A stretch of DNA of 64,000 nucleotides from Pararhodobacter aggregans (GCF_003075525.1 NZ_QDDR01000007.1:124001-188000), one strand, 5' to 3'. Shown: positions 18,455-27,866, numbered from the stretch's first letter. The notes: a model not told the origin generated them from the letters alone. Numbers and translations: made by a program.

Positions 18455-18488
18455 GGCAGCAAATTCAGGGTATGAACAGGAGCCGGGC

Positions 18489-19889
18489 ATGGCCGCGGAT
18501 TACATCGTCAAGGACATCAAGCTCGCCGATTTCGGCCGCAAAGAGCTGGATATCGCCGAAACCGAAATGCCGGGCCTGATGGCCTGCCGTGAGGAATTCG
18601 GCGCGTCGCAGCCGCTGAAGGGCGCCAAGATCGCCGGCTCCCTGCACATGACGATCCAGACCGCCGTGCTGATCGAGACGCTGAAAGCGCTGGGCGCCGA
18701 TGTGCGCTGGGCGTCGTGCAACATCTTCTCGACCCAGGACCACGCCGCCGCGGCCATCGCGGCAAGCGGCACGCCGGTCTTCGCCATCAAGGGCGAGACG
18801 CTGGTGGAATACTGGGAATACACCGACCGCATCTTCCAGTTCGGCGGCGAGGGCGGCACCTGCAACATGATCCTCGACGATGGCGGGGACGCGACACTCT
18901 ACATCCTGCTGGGTGCCCGCGTCGAAGCCGGTGAAACCGGCCTGATCGACGTGCCCACTTCGGAAGAGGAAGAGGCGCTGTTCGCGCAGATCAAGAAGCG
19001 CCTCGCCGCCAGCCCCGGCTGGTTCACCAAGCAGCGCGCCGAAATCAAGGGCGTCTCCGAGGAAACCACCACCGGCGTTCACCGCCTCTATGACCTGCAC
19101 AAGAAGGGCCAGCTGCCCTTCCCGGCGATCAACGTCAACGACAGCGTCACCAAGTCGAAATTCGACAACAAATACGGCTGCAAGGAATCGCTGGTCGACG
19201 GCATCCGCCGCGCCACCGACACGATGATGGCCGGCAAGGTCGCCGTGGTCTGCGGCTATGGCGACGTGGGCAAGGGCTCGGCCGCCTCGCTGCGCGGCGC
19301 CGGTGCCCGGGTGAAAGTGACCGAGATCGACCCGATCTGCGCCCTGCAGGCCGCCATGGACGGCTACGAGGTGGTGACGCTGGAGGATGTGGCCGGCTCG
19401 GCCGATATCTTCATCACCACCACCGGCAACAAGGACGTGATCCGCATCGAGCATATGCGCGCGATGAAGGACATGGCGATCGTCGGCAACATCGGCCACT
19501 TCGACAACGAGATTCAGGTCGCCCAGCTGAAGAACCACAAATGGACCAACATCAAGGACCAGGTGGACATGATCGAGATGCCCTCGGGCAGCCGGATCAT
19601 CCTGCTGTCCGAGGGGCGGCTGCTGAACCTCGGCAACGCGACCGGGCACCCCAGCTTCGTGATGTCGGCGTCCTTCACCAACCAGGTGCTGGCGCAGATC
19701 GAGCTTTACACCAAGCAGGGTGAGTACGCGCCCGGCGTCTATATCCTGCCCAAGCATCTGGACGAGAAGGTCGCGCGCCTGCACCTCGCCCGGATCGGCG
19801 TGAAACTGACCGAGCTGAAGCCGGAACAGGCCGAGTATATCGGCGTGACGGTCGAGGGGCCTTTCAAGTCCGATCACTACCGCTACTGA
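18489..19889 (+). CDS. ahcY: Adenosylhomocysteinase (S-adenosylhomocysteine hydrolase)
   Basis: A 466-residue cytosolic enzyme that splits S-adenosylhomocysteine to adenosine and homocysteine, relieving product inhibition of methyltransferases. ATG 18489 starts [20 protein letters not shown]; a longer in-frame upstream extension is not conserved-looking. The substrate region has [15 protein letters not shown] and [16 protein letters not shown]. The NAD-binding [10 protein letters not shown] is near residue 256. The C-terminus ends KSDHYRY, the family-typical tail that contacts NAD of the neighbouring subunit. Length includes the 40-residue insert of bacterial and plant forms. Confidence 0.97.
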   Translation: MAADYIVKDIKLADFGRKELDIAETEMPGLMACREEFGASQPLKGAKIAGSLHMTIQTAVLIETLKALGADVRWASCNIFSTQDHAAAAIAASGTPVFAIKGETLVEYWEYTDRIFQFGGEGGTCNMILDDGGDATLYILLGARVEAGETGLIDVPTSEEEEALFAQIKKRLAASPGWFTKQRAEIKGVSEETTTGVHRLYDLHKKGQLPFPAINVNDSVTKSKFDNKYGCKESLVDGIRRATDTMMAGKVAVVCGYGDVGKGSAASLRGAGARVKVTEIDPICALQAAMDGYEVVTLEDVAGSADIFITTTGNKDVIRIEHMRAMKDMAIVGNIGHFDNEIQVAQLKNHKWTNIKDQVDMIEMPSGSRIILLSEGRLLNLGNATGHPSFVMSASFTNQVLAQIELYTKQGEYAPGVYILPKHLDEKVARLHLARIGVKLTELKPEQAEYIGVTVEGPFKSDHYRY

Positions 19890-19912
19890 CCCCGCCTGCA
19901 TCGGGATCGGAC

Positions 19913-19934
19913 ACGGGGGCCTTCGGGCCCCCGT
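19913..19934 (+). terminator. Hairpin after ahcY
   Basis: ACGGGGGCC (19913-19921) pairs with GGCCCCCGT (19926-19934) around a 4-nt loop, 24 nt after the stop. It is followed by ATGCGTTTG, so the T-tract is poor. Confidence 0.6.
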
Positions 19935-20007
19935 ATGCGTTTGAAACGGCGGTTGAATCCCGGCGCGTGATCGGGTCTGATCCGCGCAACGGGAAAGGGA
20001 GTCTGGC

Positions 20008-20982
20008 ATGCGGGTGATCGTCTACGGGATGGGGGCCATCGGCGGGATCGTCGCCGCGGCACTGGCGCGTTCGGGCGCCGAAGTGATCGGCATCGCCCGC
20101 GGCCGGATGCTGGAGGCGGTGCGGGGCAAGGGCCTCCGCCTGATAAGCCCCGATGTCGATGTGACGGTCCCGGTGCCGGTGGTGGCCGCGCCCGGGGACA
20201 TCGCCTTTCGCCCGGATGACGCGATCCTCCTGTGCATGAAGACTCAGGACACGCTCCCCGCGCTCGAGGCGCTGCGGCTGGCCGGGGTGCGCGACCAGCC
20301 GGTCTTCTGCATGCAGAACTCGGTTGCCAACGAACGGTTGGCGCTGCGGGTCCTGCCCAATGTCCATGGCATCACGGTGATGCTGCCCGCGACCTATCTG
20401 ACGCCGGGCGAGGTCATCTCCTATTGCTCGCCGAAATTCGGCATGTTCGACATCGGGCGCTATCCCGAGGGCGCCGATCAGGCGGACGAGGATCTGGCGG
20501 CCTTGCTGACCACGGCGGGTTTCGCGGCCTTCGCCGACCGCGAGGTGATGCGGTCGAAACACGGCAAGCTCTTGCTGAACCTCGGCAATATCTCGGGCGC
20601 CGCGCATGGTGTCGCGACCGACGACAAGGCGCTGCGCCAGGCCCTGCAGGCCGAGGCCGAGGCGGTGCTGCACGCCGCGGGCATCCCCTTCGCCGATGTG
20701 AGCCAGGCCGACCCGCGCCGCGCGCTCTATGTCAACATCAAGCCGGTGCCGGGCCAGCTGCCGATGAGCAATTCGACGCTGCAAAGCCTGAAGCGCGGCG
20801 GCGGGATCGAGACGGATTACCTGAACGGCGAGATCTGCCTGCTGGGGCGTCTGCATGGCGTGCCGACGCCGCTGAACGACGCGATGATGGATCTGGCAAC
20901 GCGGATGCTGCGCGAGGGGATCGAACCCGGCGGCGTGGCGCTGGAGCAGACCATGGCGGCGCTGGGGCTCGACGGGCGTTAA
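20008..20982 (+). CDS. Ketopantoate reductase family (PanE/ApbA) oxidoreductase
   Basis: A 324-residue NAD(P)H-dependent enzyme of the 2-dehydropantoate 2-reductase family. The N-terminal Rossmann fold starts VIVYGMGAIGGIVAAAL (GxGxxG). The catalytic lysine is expected in REVMRSKHGKLLLNLGN, and the C-terminal helical domain carries the substrate-side SNSTLQSLKRGGGIETDYLNG motif. Whether it truly makes pantoate cannot be told, because bacteria carry several paralogues and no pan genes are adjacent. The ATG follows GGGAAAGGGAG. Confidence 0.85.
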   Translation: MRVIVYGMGAIGGIVAAALARSGAEVIGIARGRMLEAVRGKGLRLISPDVDVTVPVPVVAAPGDIAFRPDDAILLCMKTQDTLPALEALRLAGVRDQPVFCMQNSVANERLALRVLPNVHGITVMLPATYLTPGEVISYCSPKFGMFDIGRYPEGADQADEDLAALLTTAGFAAFADREVMRSKHGKLLLNLGNISGAAHGVATDDKALRQALQAEAEAVLHAAGIPFADVSQADPRRALYVNIKPVPGQLPMSNSTLQSLKRGGGIETDYLNGEICLLGRLHGVPTPLNDAMMDLATRMLREGIEPGGVALEQTMAALGLDGR

Positions 20983-21066
20983 GCTCTGGTTAGGCTTCTG
21001 CCGCTACGGCAGGGTTGATCCACGGGCGCCGCCGGGCAGTATCTCCGGTAGCCGAAGGAGGGGGCG

Positions 21067-21492
21067 ATGAGCGAACACCTGGACCGGGGCCGCCGCATTC
21101 TCGAGGCGCAGCCTTTCAGCCGCTTGCTGGGGACCGAGCTGGTCTCGCTGTCCCCGGGGCGGGCCGAGCTGTCGCTGCCCCTGCGCGAGGATCTGCGCCA
21201 GCAATACGGTTTCGCCCATGGCGGCGTGCTGGCCTATCTGGCGGATAACGCGCTGACTTTCGCCGGGGGCACCATGCTGGACGGGCGGATCGTGACGCTG
21301 GAGATGAAGATCAATTACCTGCGCCCGGGTCTGGGCGAGCGCCTGATCGCCCGGGCCGAGGCGATCGGTGCAGGACGCTCGCAAGCCGTGTGCCGCTGCG
21401 ATATCGTCGCCGTGGACGGGGGCGTCGAAAAGCTGGTCGCCGCCGCGCAGGGCACCATCGCCGTCGCGCCCGAGCGCCCGGGCACCCCGTAG
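21067..21492 (+). CDS. PaaI-family acyl-CoA thioesterase (hotdog fold)
   Basis: A 141-residue hotdog-fold protein. The family signature is YGFAHGGVLAYLADNALTFA, where HGG and the downstream acidic residue support hydrolysis of CoA thioesters. The following strand VTLEMKINYLRPG is typical of the PaaI branch, which acts on aromatic or medium-chain acyl-CoA. The ATG follows GAAGGAGGGGGCG. It stands alone, 85 nt after the panE-like gene, and is 8 kb from the box genes, so participation in benzoyl-CoA metabolism is possible but not indicated. Confidence 0.88.
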   Translation: MSEHLDRGRRILEAQPFSRLLGTELVSLSPGRAELSLPLREDLRQQYGFAHGGVLAYLADNALTFAGGTMLDGRIVTLEMKINYLRPGLGERLIARAEAIGAGRSQAVCRCDIVAVDGGVEKLVAAAQGTIAVAPERPGTP

Positions 21493-21536
21493 GATGGGCC
21501 GTTCCGCGCGGCACGCGCGGGTTGGCCCATCGCCAC
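21489..21536. repeat. REP-like imperfect palindrome after the PaaI gene
   Basis: GTAGGATGGGCC at 21489 and GGCCCATCG around 21525 form complementary arms around a GC-rich centre. It resembles the GTAGGGTG... palindromes at 28697 and 34152 but is more diverged. Confidence 0.4.
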
Positions 21537-21587
21537 CATGATCTCACGCCGGGGCACCCGCCCCTTGCGACCCCAGGGAGAACCCCG

Positions 21588-22307
21588 ATGACCCGACTGA
21601 TACCCGCCCTGCTGCTGCTCGCCGCGATCCTCTTCGCCGCTTCGCCCCTCTTCGTCACCAGTTTCGCGGGCTTCGACCCGGCGCTGTTCCCGGTGCCGCA
21701 GGACAATCCCCCGGTGCAGCCCGCGCCCTATACCTTCGCCATCTGGGGCCTGCTCTATACCTGGCTGATCGTCTCCTCGGCTTTCGGCCTGTGGAAACGG
21801 GCCGGGGATCCGGCCTGGCAACCGGCCCGGCCCTGGCTGCTGGCCAGCCTCGGCCTCGGCATCTTCTGGCTGCCGGTGGCCGAACGCAGCGTGATCGCTG
21901 CCACGGTGCTGATCTGGGCGATGCTGGCACTGGCGCTGGTCGCGCTCTTCCGCACCCGGCGCCATGACCGCTGGTGGTTCCAGGCTCCCGTCGCCACCTA
22001 TGCCGGCTGGCTGCTGGCTGCCTCCTCGGTCTCGGTCGGGCTGATCCTCGCGGGATGGGGCGTGATGGAGGCCACACCCGCCGCGCTGGTGGCGCTGGCG
22101 CTGGCGCTGGTGCTGGGCCTGACGGTGCAATGGAAAGTGCTGCGCGCCCCGGGTCTGGGTCTCGCGCTGATCTGGGCCCTGATCGGTGTCGCGGTGAACA
22201 ATTCCAGCCCGCTGAACATGCCGGTGCTGGGTCTGGCGCTGCTGGGCGTTGTGGCCTTCGTCGTCATGCTGGCCCTCGGCCGGCGGCAGCGCCGCAAGGG
22301 CGCCTGA
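21588..22307 (+). CDS. Membrane protein, tryptophan-rich TspO/MBR-like
   Basis: ATG 21588 after AGGGAG gives 239 residues with about seven hydrophobic segments. Segment 2 contains PYTFAIWGLLYTWLIVSSAFGLW, a pattern seen in relatives of the TspO/MBR tryptophan-rich sensory proteins. These proteins are longer than TspO itself (about 160 residues) and lack an assigned ligand. The C-terminus is basic (RRQRRKGA), fitting a cytoplasmic end. Location is the inner membrane. It converges on the DUF1761 gene, with a GC-rich hairpin between. Confidence 0.7.
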   Translation: MTRLIPALLLLAAILFAASPLFVTSFAGFDPALFPVPQDNPPVQPAPYTFAIWGLLYTWLIVSSAFGLWKRAGDPAWQPARPWLLASLGLGIFWLPVAERSVIAATVLIWAMLALALVALFRTRRHDRWWFQAPVATYAGWLLAASSVSVGLILAGWGVMEATPAALVALALALVLGLTVQWKVLRAPGLGLALIWALIGVAVNNSSPLNMPVLGLALLGVVAFVVMLALGRRQRRKGA

Positions 22308-22313
22308 GGGAAC

Positions 22314-22346
22314 CGGGCCGTCCCCCTCCCCCCGGAGGGCGGCCCG
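22314..22346. terminator. GC-rich hairpin between convergent genes
   Basis: CGGGCC (22314-22319) and GGCCCG (22341-22346) enclose an inner CTCC/GGAG pairing, directly between the stops of two convergent membrane-protein genes. There is no T-tract, so this may be a weak bidirectional terminator. Confidence 0.35.
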
Positions 22347-22353
22347 CTAGCCG

Positions 22354-22749
22354 TCAGAACAGCAGCAGCACGCCCCCCATGATGGCGCAGGCGATGGCGG
22401 CATAGCCGCCGTCGATCAGGATCAAGATCTTCGGCCGCTGGGAAAAGAGGATGTTCAGCGCAATCCAGGGCGCGATCAGGAAGAGGCCGATCCCGAGCCC
22501 CCCCATCACCCCCAGATTGACCGTGGTGATGGCCGACATGGCAAAGACATGCCGCATCATCCCCGCCACCAGCAGGATGCAGAGATAGGCGAGGGCATAG
22601 GTCACCGGATTGCCGCCGTCGCGCGGCGCGCCCTTGTCATCCGTCGGCACGCCCGAGGCCGCGACCCAGCGGCGCGAGAACACGCCATACCACAGCGCGC
22701 CGATGCCAAAACCCACCGCCGCCGTCACGAAGACCGCCAGAAAATCCAT
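22354..22749 (-). CDS. DUF1761 domain membrane protein
   Basis: A 131-residue inner-membrane protein with four predicted helices. The N-terminus MDFLAVFVTAAVGFGIGALWYGVFSRRW holds the family's GALWYGVF motif. A central polar loop and NILFSQRPKILILIDGGY before the last helix also match. The domain is widespread in bacteria and has no known function. It is monocistronic, and the start follows GGGAGCGCAACCT. Confidence 0.85.
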   Translation of the reverse strand: MDFLAVFVTAAVGFGIGALWYGVFSRRWVAASGVPTDDKGAPRDGGNPVTYALAYLCILLVAGMMRHVFAMSAITTVNLGVMGGLGIGLFLIAPWIALNILFSQRPKILILIDGGYAAIACAIMGGVLLLF

Positions 22750-22857
22750 AGGTTGCGCTCCCTTGCCGCATTTTCCGGCAGGCTAGCGCGACATTCTGCC
22801 GCTGGGAAGCGGTAAGTCCGGGGCGGATTTGACCGCGCCCCGGGGACCGGCCATGGC

Positions 22858-23271
22858 TCAGAGCCCGCCCATGCGGCAGACGAGGTCCCATTCCGCCTCG
22901 GTCACCGGCTGCACCGACAGCCGCATCGAGGTCACCAGCGACATCTCGGTCAGTTCGGGCGTCGCCTTGACCTCTTTCAGCGTCACCGGCCGCGGCAGTT
23001 TCTGAACCGCACGGATATCGACGCAATCCCAGCGGGGATCCTCGGTGGTGCTGTCGGGATGCGACAACGCGCAGACCTCGGCGATGCCGACGATCTCCAG
23101 CCCGATGTTGGAATGGTAGAAGAACACCTTCTCGCCCAATTGCATCGCCCGCATGTTGTTGCGCGCGAGGTAGTTGCGGACCCCGTTCCATTCCTCGCCC
23201 GTCTCGCCCACGGCGACCAGATCGTCCCAGGAAAAGACATCGGGCTCGGATTTCATCAGCCAGAAGGCCAT
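22858..23271 (-). CDS. EVE domain-containing protein
   Basis: A 137-residue single EVE (PUA-like) domain, which binds modified nucleobases in DNA or RNA. The N-terminus FWLMKSEPDVFSWDDL and the later KVFFYHSNIGLEIVGIAEV are hallmarks; the aromatic residues W/F and Y line the base pocket in characterised members. ATG 23271 overlaps the YciI stop by one base (TGATG), so it belongs to the tsaD - yciI-like - EVE direction of transcription. The short upstream extension from 23292 overlaps YciI more and is less likely. Confidence 0.93.
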   Translation of the reverse strand: MAFWLMKSEPDVFSWDDLVAVGETGEEWNGVRNYLARNNMRAMQLGEKVFFYHSNIGLEIVGIAEVCALSHPDSTTEDPRWDCVDIRAVQKLPRPVTLKEVKATPELTEMSLVTSMRLSVQPVTEAEWDLVCRMGGL

Positions 23272-23543
23272 CAGCCGATCACCTTCTTCCATTCCTCGAC
23301 GCGGACCTTGGCGAAGAGCCCGGCCTTGGCATAGGGGTCATCCTTGGCCCAGGCCTCGGCCGCGGCGCGGTCGGCCACGTCGATCACCACCAGCGAGCCG
23401 GTCATGGCGCCGCCGTCCAGGAAGGGCCCGGCCATCAGCGTGACGCCCGAGGTGTTGAGATAGGCCAGATGCGCCTCGCGGTTGGCCTTGCGCAGCGGTT
23501 CGCATTCGGCCTTGTCGGTGCAGATGAGGGCGAAAAGGGGCAT
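23271..23543 (-). CDS. YciI family protein
   Basis: A 90-residue dimeric alpha-beta barrel protein. The pattern MPLFALICTDKAECEPLRKANREAHLAYL and DDPYAKAGLFAKVRVEEWKKV fits the YciI family, where a His-Asp pair is thought to be catalytic. The H in REAHLAYL is present. The reaction is unknown in most members. The gene lies 30 nt downstream of tsaD and overlaps the EVE gene start, an arrangement often seen in Rhodobacterales. Confidence 0.9.
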   Translation of the reverse strand: MPLFALICTDKAECEPLRKANREAHLAYLNTSGVTLMAGPFLDGGAMTGSLVVIDVADRAAAEAWAKDDPYAKAGLFAKVRVEEWKKVIG

Positions 23544-23573
23544 GGTTCCTCCGGGGTTACGGGCTGTCTGGGG

Positions 23574-24659
23574 TCAGGCTTTGGCGCCGCGCTTGCCCGA
23601 TCCGATCAGGGGCACGGCCGAGGGATCGAGCGGCCAGCGAGGCCGGGCGCCGAGGGTCAGGTCGTCGGCATGGCCAAGGCGCAGTCGCTCGATCCCGGCC
23701 CAGGCGATCATCGCCGCATTGTCGGTGCACAGCGACAGGGGCGGCGCCACGAAGGGCAGATCGCCCGCCACCTCGGTCAGCCGGGCGCGCAGCGTGGCAT
23801 TGGCGGCGACGCCCCCGGCCACCGCAAAGGCGGTGACGCCGGGGCTGGCGGTCAGCGCCCGGCGCGATTTCTCGGCCAGCGTGTCGGCGATGGCGGCTTG
23901 GAACCCGGCGCAGAGGTCGGCGCGGTCCTGCCGGGTCAGCCCGCCCTGTTCGGCGACCAGCGCATCCCGCGCCCGCATCAGCGCAGTCTTGAGGCCGGAA
24001 AAGCTGAGGTCGCAGCCGGGCCGGTCCAGCAGCGGTCGGGGAAAGGCGAACCGCTTCGGGTCGCCCTGCCTGGCCTCGGCCTCGACCGCCGGGCCTCCGG
24101 GCTGCGGCAAGCCCAGAAGCTTGGCGCATTTGTCGAAGGCCTCGCCCGGCGCATCGTCGATGGTGCCGCCGAGACGGGTGAAACTCTCGGGCCCCTCGAC
24201 GCGCAGGAACTGGCAATGCCCGCCCGAGACGAGCAGCATGAGATAGGGGAATTCGATCCCGTCCGTCAGCCGCGGGGTCAGCGCATGGCCTGCCAGATGG
24301 TTGACGCCCACCAGCGGCAGGCCGGTCGCGGCGCTGAGCCCCTTGGCCATCATCACCCCCGACAGCACCCCGCCGATCAGCCCCGGCCCGGCGGTCACGG
24401 CGATGGCGTCGAGGTCGCCGAGCGTCAGACCGGCCCGGGCCAGCGCCTGCTCGACCACCAGATCCAGCCTCTCGGCATGGGCGCGGGCGGCGATCTCCGG
24501 CACGACTCCGCCGAAGGCCGCGTGCAGCTCGGTCTGGCCCGCGACGACATTTGCCAGAATCTCGGGGGCCAGCACCTCGGGCGCGCCCTCGCCCGCCCTG
24601 ACCAGCGCGGCGCCGGTGTCGTCACAGCTCGATTCGATGCCGAGAACGGTGAGGGTCAT
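23574..24659 (-). CDS. tsaD: tRNA N6-adenosine threonylcarbamoyltransferase
   Basis: A 361-residue ASKHA-fold enzyme that transfers threonylcarbamoyl from TC-AMP to A37 of ANN-decoding tRNAs, acting with TsaB and TsaE. ATG 24659 starts [20 protein letters not shown]. Metal-binding histidines are in HAERLDLVV and [13 protein letters not shown] contacts in [11 protein letters not shown], and the [13 protein letters not shown] loop follows. An in-frame extension to 24854 runs into an intergenic inverted repeat and is not coding. It leads the tsaD-yciI-EVE run. Confidence 0.96.
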   Translation of the reverse strand: MTLTVLGIESSCDDTGAALVRAGEGAPEVLAPEILANVVAGQTELHAAFGGVVPEIAARAHAERLDLVVEQALARAGLTLGDLDAIAVTAGPGLIGGVLSGVMMAKGLSAATGLPLVGVNHLAGHALTPRLTDGIEFPYLMLLVSGGHCQFLRVEGPESFTRLGGTIDDAPGEAFDKCAKLLGLPQPGGPAVEAEARQGDPKRFAFPRPLLDRPGCDLSFSGLKTALMRARDALVAEQGGLTRQDRADLCAGFQAAIADTLAEKSRRALTASPGVTAFAVAGGVAANATLRARLTEVAGDLPFVAPPLSLCTDNAAMIAWAGIERLRLGHADDLTLGARPRWPLDPSAVPLIGSGKRGAKA

Positions 24660-24988
24660 GGGGTCCAGAAGGCAGCGGGCGTCCCTTGCGGGGTAGCATC
24701 GGCGGCGCGGGCTGGCAAGGAAGGCAGGGGGCCTTCTGCCCCCTCTTGGCCTGACGGCCAATTCACCCCCGAGGATATTTGGAGAACAAAGATGGCAGGT
24801 TAGCGACCTCTTAACCTTCATCTTTGTTCTGAAAATATCCTCGGGGGTTTCCAAAGGGGGCCGAGGGTCCCCTTTGGCGGGGGGTGAGCGGCGTCTCGGA
24901 AACGCGCCAGTGGCGTGTTTCAGCCGCGAACGCCGCGCCCGTGGCGCGGCCGGGAGTCGAGGGGGCTGGCCCCCCGGGCTTCCGTCGC
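24660..24988. other. 329-nt intergenic region, amidohydrolase to tsaD
   Basis: Both flanking genes run leftwards. The region holds the large inverted repeat at 24766-24847 and, on each side of it, GC-rich runs of C or G that are common next to this repeat family. The 100 nt before tsaD must contain its promoter, but no clear hexamers were found. No gene is visible. Confidence 0.5.
24766..24847. repeat. Long inverted repeat built from two copies of the GGATATTT...CAAAGA motif
   Basis: The left arm (24766-24794) and right arm (24819-24847) are complementary over 29 positions with two mismatches. An inner AGGTTA (24797-24802) / TAACCT (24812-24817) stem closes a 9-nt loop. Each arm carries GGATATTTNNAGAACAAAGA, the motif seen at 1345 and 51981. 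The whole element could fold as one long hairpin. Confidence 0.8.
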
Positions 24989-26131
24989 CTACCCCAGCAG
25001 CTCCCCCAGGGCATGGGCAAAGAGGCCGACACCGGGGCCGATCAGCGCGTCGGGGAAGTCGTAATACTGGTCATGCAGCGCCGGGTGGTCGGATCCGGCG
25101 CCGAGGAACAGCATGGCGCTTTTTGCCCCTGTCCCGAAGCGGCCGAAATCCTCGGAGGCGCGCATCGGCAGGTCGCCGGGGTCATGGCCGATGCCCTGGG
25201 CGTCCAGCGCGCGGGCCAGGATTGCCGTGGCGTCGGGGTCATTGCGGCAGGCGGCGAAGGCGTCGTGGATCTCGCACCTTGCGGCCAGCCCGGCGGCGGC
25301 GGCTTCGGTCTCGACCAGGGCCTCGGCGCGGGTCAGCAGCGTCGCCAGATCCTCGTCGGTCAGGCCCCGAAGCGTCACCCAGAGCTCGGCCGCGCCGGGG
25401 GCGATCCCGAACGCGGGTTCGCCCATCCTGATATGGGTGATCGTGGCCAGCCGGAAGCCCGGCGCCAGGGCGCCGCCCGGGCCGAGGGCGCGCAACCCGT
25501 CGATCAGCCGGGCCAGCGCGGCGGTGGGCGCGCGGCCGGTTTCCGGGGTTGCGGCATGGGCGGTGCTGCCGGTCAGCGTGACCTTCAGCCCCAGCGAAGC
25601 GCAATTGGCGGGACCGGGCGCCAGCCAGGCGCGGCCCAGCGGCACGCCCGGCATGTTGTGCAGGGAGAGCGCCCAATCGGGCTGCAAATCGGCGAAACGG
25701 GGATCGGCCAGCACCGCGGCGGCGCCCGATCCGTCCTCTTCCGCCGGTTGGAACAGCAGCACGGCGCGACCGCTTGCGGGACGCCGCCGGGCCAGCAGCC
25801 GGGCCAGCCCCAGCAGGATCGTCGAATGCCCGTCATGGCCGCAAAGATGGCCTTTGCCGGGGCTCTGGCTGGCATGCGGCAGGCCGGTCAGTTCCAGAAT
25901 CGGCAGCGCGTCCAGTTCGCTGCGGATCATCACCGTCGGCCCCGGCCGGCCGCTGTCATAGACCGCCGCCACCCCATGACCGCCGAGCCCCGTCACCAGC
26001 GCATCCGGGGCGGGTAGTGCCCGGGCGATGGCGGCGGCGGTTTCGCGTTCCTGCCCCGAAACCTCGGGCTGGCGGTGCAGCGCCTGACGGAAGGCGGTGA
26101 GTTCGACGATATCGGTGTTGGTCAGGCGCAT
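24989..26131 (-). CDS. M20D-family amidohydrolase (hippurate hydrolase-like)
   Basis: A 380-residue di-metal peptidase-fold enzyme. Metal- and catalysis-related motifs are [23 protein letters not shown] (Cys/His ligands) and [11 protein letters not shown] (catalytic Glu), with [11 protein letters not shown] in the lid domain and [10 protein letters not shown] near the C-terminus. Relatives cleave N-acyl amino acids such as hippurate or indole-acetyl conjugates. ATG 26131 follows AAGGATCTGTG and overlaps the DUF2783 stop (TGATG). Co-transcription with an aromatic hydroxylase beside the box genes suggests, but does not prove, an aromatic amide substrate. Confidence 0.88.
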   Translation of the reverse strand: MRLTNTDIVELTAFRQALHRQPEVSGQERETAAAIARALPAPDALVTGLGGHGVAAVYDSGRPGPTVMIRSELDALPILELTGLPHASQSPGKGHLCGHDGHSTILLGLARLLARRRPASGRAVLLFQPAEEDGSGAAAVLADPRFADLQPDWALSLHNMPGVPLGRAWLAPGPANCASLGLKVTLTGSTAHAATPETGRAPTAALARLIDGLRALGPGGALAPGFRLATITHIRMGEPAFGIAPGAAELWVTLRGLTDEDLATLLTRAEALVETEAAAAGLAARCEIHDAFAACRNDPDATAILARALDAQGIGHDPGDLPMRASEDFGRFGTGAKSAMLFLGAGSDHPALHDQYYDFPDALIGPGVGLFAHALGELLG

Positions 26132-26298
26132 CACAGATCCTTCGCACAATCCCGAAATATGCCCAGCGCGCGCTCGCCATCGCCCAGCGCCTCGGCCAGG
26201 GCCAGCGCCGCCTTGGCCAGGAAGAGCGGCGCCTGAGCCTCGCCCAATTGGTCGAGATGGGCGGCGAGGGCCTCGTAAAGGGGTTCGGCGGGGTTCAT
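26131..26298 (-). CDS. Small DUF2783-like protein (55 residues)
   Basis: Translated from ATG 26298 this reads MNPAEPLYEALAAHLDQLG and ends GIFRDCAKDL. The helix-rich LALAEALGDGERAL part fits DUF2783, a short family encoded beside FAD-dependent aromatic hydroxylases. The start overlaps the stop of the hydroxylase (ATGA), and its own stop overlaps the amidohydrolase start (TGATG), so it is the middle gene of a three-gene operon. A role as a partner of the flavoprotein is an inference from that constant linkage. The family assignment is by pattern only. Confidence 0.7.
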   Translation of the reverse strand: MNPAEPLYEALAAHLDQLGEAQAPLFLAKAALALAEALGDGERALGIFRDCAKDL

Positions 26299-27866
26299 GG
26301 GCGCTCCAGCATCGCGGTCAGGGTGGACAGGATGACCTGCGCATCGGCCGAGGTCCAGCGGGCGGCGAGATGCAGGTCGGGGCGGATCAGGAAGGCGCTG
26401 CCTTCGGGGGCGCCCCAGAGGGCGGGCAGGGAGAGGGTGGTGAGCAGGGGATGCGTGACCTCGGGCGCGGGGCCGAGGGTCACGAGGGTGAAGCCCGGTC
26501 CCATCCGTTGCGACAGGAACCCGTCGCCAAGATTGGCATCCGGGATCAGCGCGCCGGGGGCCGGGCCGGGGCCGGGGTCGCCGGGCCGGGTCAGCGGGCT
26601 TTCGGCATAGGTATAGGGCGCCATCTGACGGGGGTTGGCCAGCTCGCCCGCCCAGGGAAAGCGCAGCGCCAGCGACAGGGCGGCGTCGCGCATCAGCCTT
26701 GTGCCGAAGCTGGGCGGCGTCATGAAGCGCGCGCTTTTCGAGGCATTGGCGAAGACGTCGAGCGTGGCGCCGCGCCGTTCGGGCGTGTAGCTGTCAAGGA
26801 GCCCCTCGCCCGCCTGCCCGTTCAGCACCAGCGCCAGTTTCCAGCCGATGTTCTGGGCGTCGGCCAGACCGTTGTTCAGCCCCCGCACCCCGAAGATCGG
26901 CACGATATGGGCGCTGTCACCGATGAAGACCACGGGGCCGTGGCGGTACTCGTCCAGCGCCAGGGTGTTGGCGGAATAGACCGACCACCATTCCAGATCC
27001 CACGCGCCCGCCTCGCCGATCTCGTCCAGCACGCCCTGCACGCCGGCGCGGACATTCTCCTCCCGCGTCGCCTCCTCGGCGCTTTCGCCCTCGGCCAGCT
27101 GGTAGTCGATGCGCCAGATGTCGTCGGGCTGGCGGTGGATCAGCACCGTCCCGCCGGGGCGGCAGGCGGGATCGAACAGGGCGCGGCGGATGGTCGGATA
27201 ATCATGCGGCATGCGGATGTCGGCGATGACGTAGCGCCCCTCGAAATTCTCGCCCTTGAGGCGCAGGCCCAGCGCCTGCCGCACGGTGGAGCGCGCGCCA
27301 TCGGCGGCCAGCACCCAGCGCGCGGGCAGATCATAGGCGCCGGAGGGGTCGGTCAGGTGCAGCACCGCGCCCTCCCTGCCGGTTTCGATCCCGGTGAGGC
27401 GGGTCTGCCAGCGGGTCTCGATCAGCGGCTGGGCTTCGATGGCCTGCCAGAGGAATTGCTCGATATATTGCTGTTGCAGGTTGTACATCGGCCGAAAGCG
27501 CTCGTCCGCGCTGTCGGGCATGGTGAATTCGAGGATCTGCCGGCCGCGGAAGAAGCTGCGCCCGGTGGTCCAGGGCAGCGCCTTGGCCAGGAAGGGCGGC
27601 AGGGCGCCGATCCGGTCGAGGATCTGGAAGCTGGAGCGCGACAGGCAAATGGCGCGGCTGCCGTCGTTGAAGGTGTCACGGGCCTCGATCAGGACCGAGC
27701 GCTGGCCGTGCCGTGCCAGTTCCAGCGCCGCGACCATGCCCACGGGACCGGCGCCGACGATGGCCACGGGGACCGGGCTGGTCCGGTCCAGGCCGGGCGG
27801 CGGGGCGTCGAAATGGGGATAGGTGAAATAGAGCGAGTCATGCTCGCCGCGGCCTTGGGGTCTCAT
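26295..27866 (-). CDS. FAD-dependent monooxygenase, MhpA / PHBH-like
   Basis: A 523-residue group A flavoprotein hydroxylase. The FAD dinucleotide fold is VAIVGAGPVGMVAALELARHG (about residues 34-54), followed by the DG motif VLAADGARSTVRQALGL. The GD motif VVFIGDSAHIVPIFGVRGLN (about 318) marks the flavin ribityl contact. The C-terminal thioredoxin-like extension (LVTLGP onwards) resembles 3-(3-hydroxyphenyl)propionate hydroxylases. It adds a hydroxyl to a phenolic substrate with NAD(P)H and O2. It leads the operon with the DUF2783 gene and the M20 amidohydrolase, and diverges from a LuxR-type regulator gene 95 nt away. Confidence 0.88.
   Translation of the reverse strand: MRPQGRGEHDSLYFTYPHFDAPPPGLDRTSPVPVAIVGAGPVGMVAALELARHGQRSVLIEARDTFNDGSRAICLSRSSFQILDRIGALPPFLAKALPWTTGRSFFRGRQILEFTMPDSADERFRPMYNLQQQYIEQFLWQAIEAQPLIETRWQTRLTGIETGREGAVLHLTDPSGAYDLPARWVLAADGARSTVRQALGLRLKGENFEGRYVIADIRMPHDYPTIRRALFDPACRPGGTVLIHRQPDDIWRIDYQLAEGESAEEATREENVRAGVQGVLDEIGEAGAWDLEWWSVYSANTLALDEYRHGPVVFIGDSAHIVPIFGVRGLNNGLADAQNIGWKLALVLNGQAGEGLLDSYTPERRGATLDVFANASKSARFMTPPSFGTRLMRDAALSLALRFPWAGELANPRQMAPYTYAESPLTRPGDPGPGPAPGALIPDANLGDGFLSQRMGPGFTLVTLGPAPEVTHPLLTTLSLPALWGAPEGSAFLIRPDLHLAARWTSADAQVILSTLTAMLERP

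Noticed and set aside
18361-18488. Possible SAH riboswitch upstream of ahcY
   Set aside because: The leader lacks a recognisable SAH aptamer core and multi-stem fold; only a 5-bp hairpin is present.
24660-24854. N-terminal extension of tsaD by 65 residues
   Set aside because: The extension runs through the intergenic inverted repeat and lacks the family start; ATG 24659 gives the standard TsaD N-terminus.
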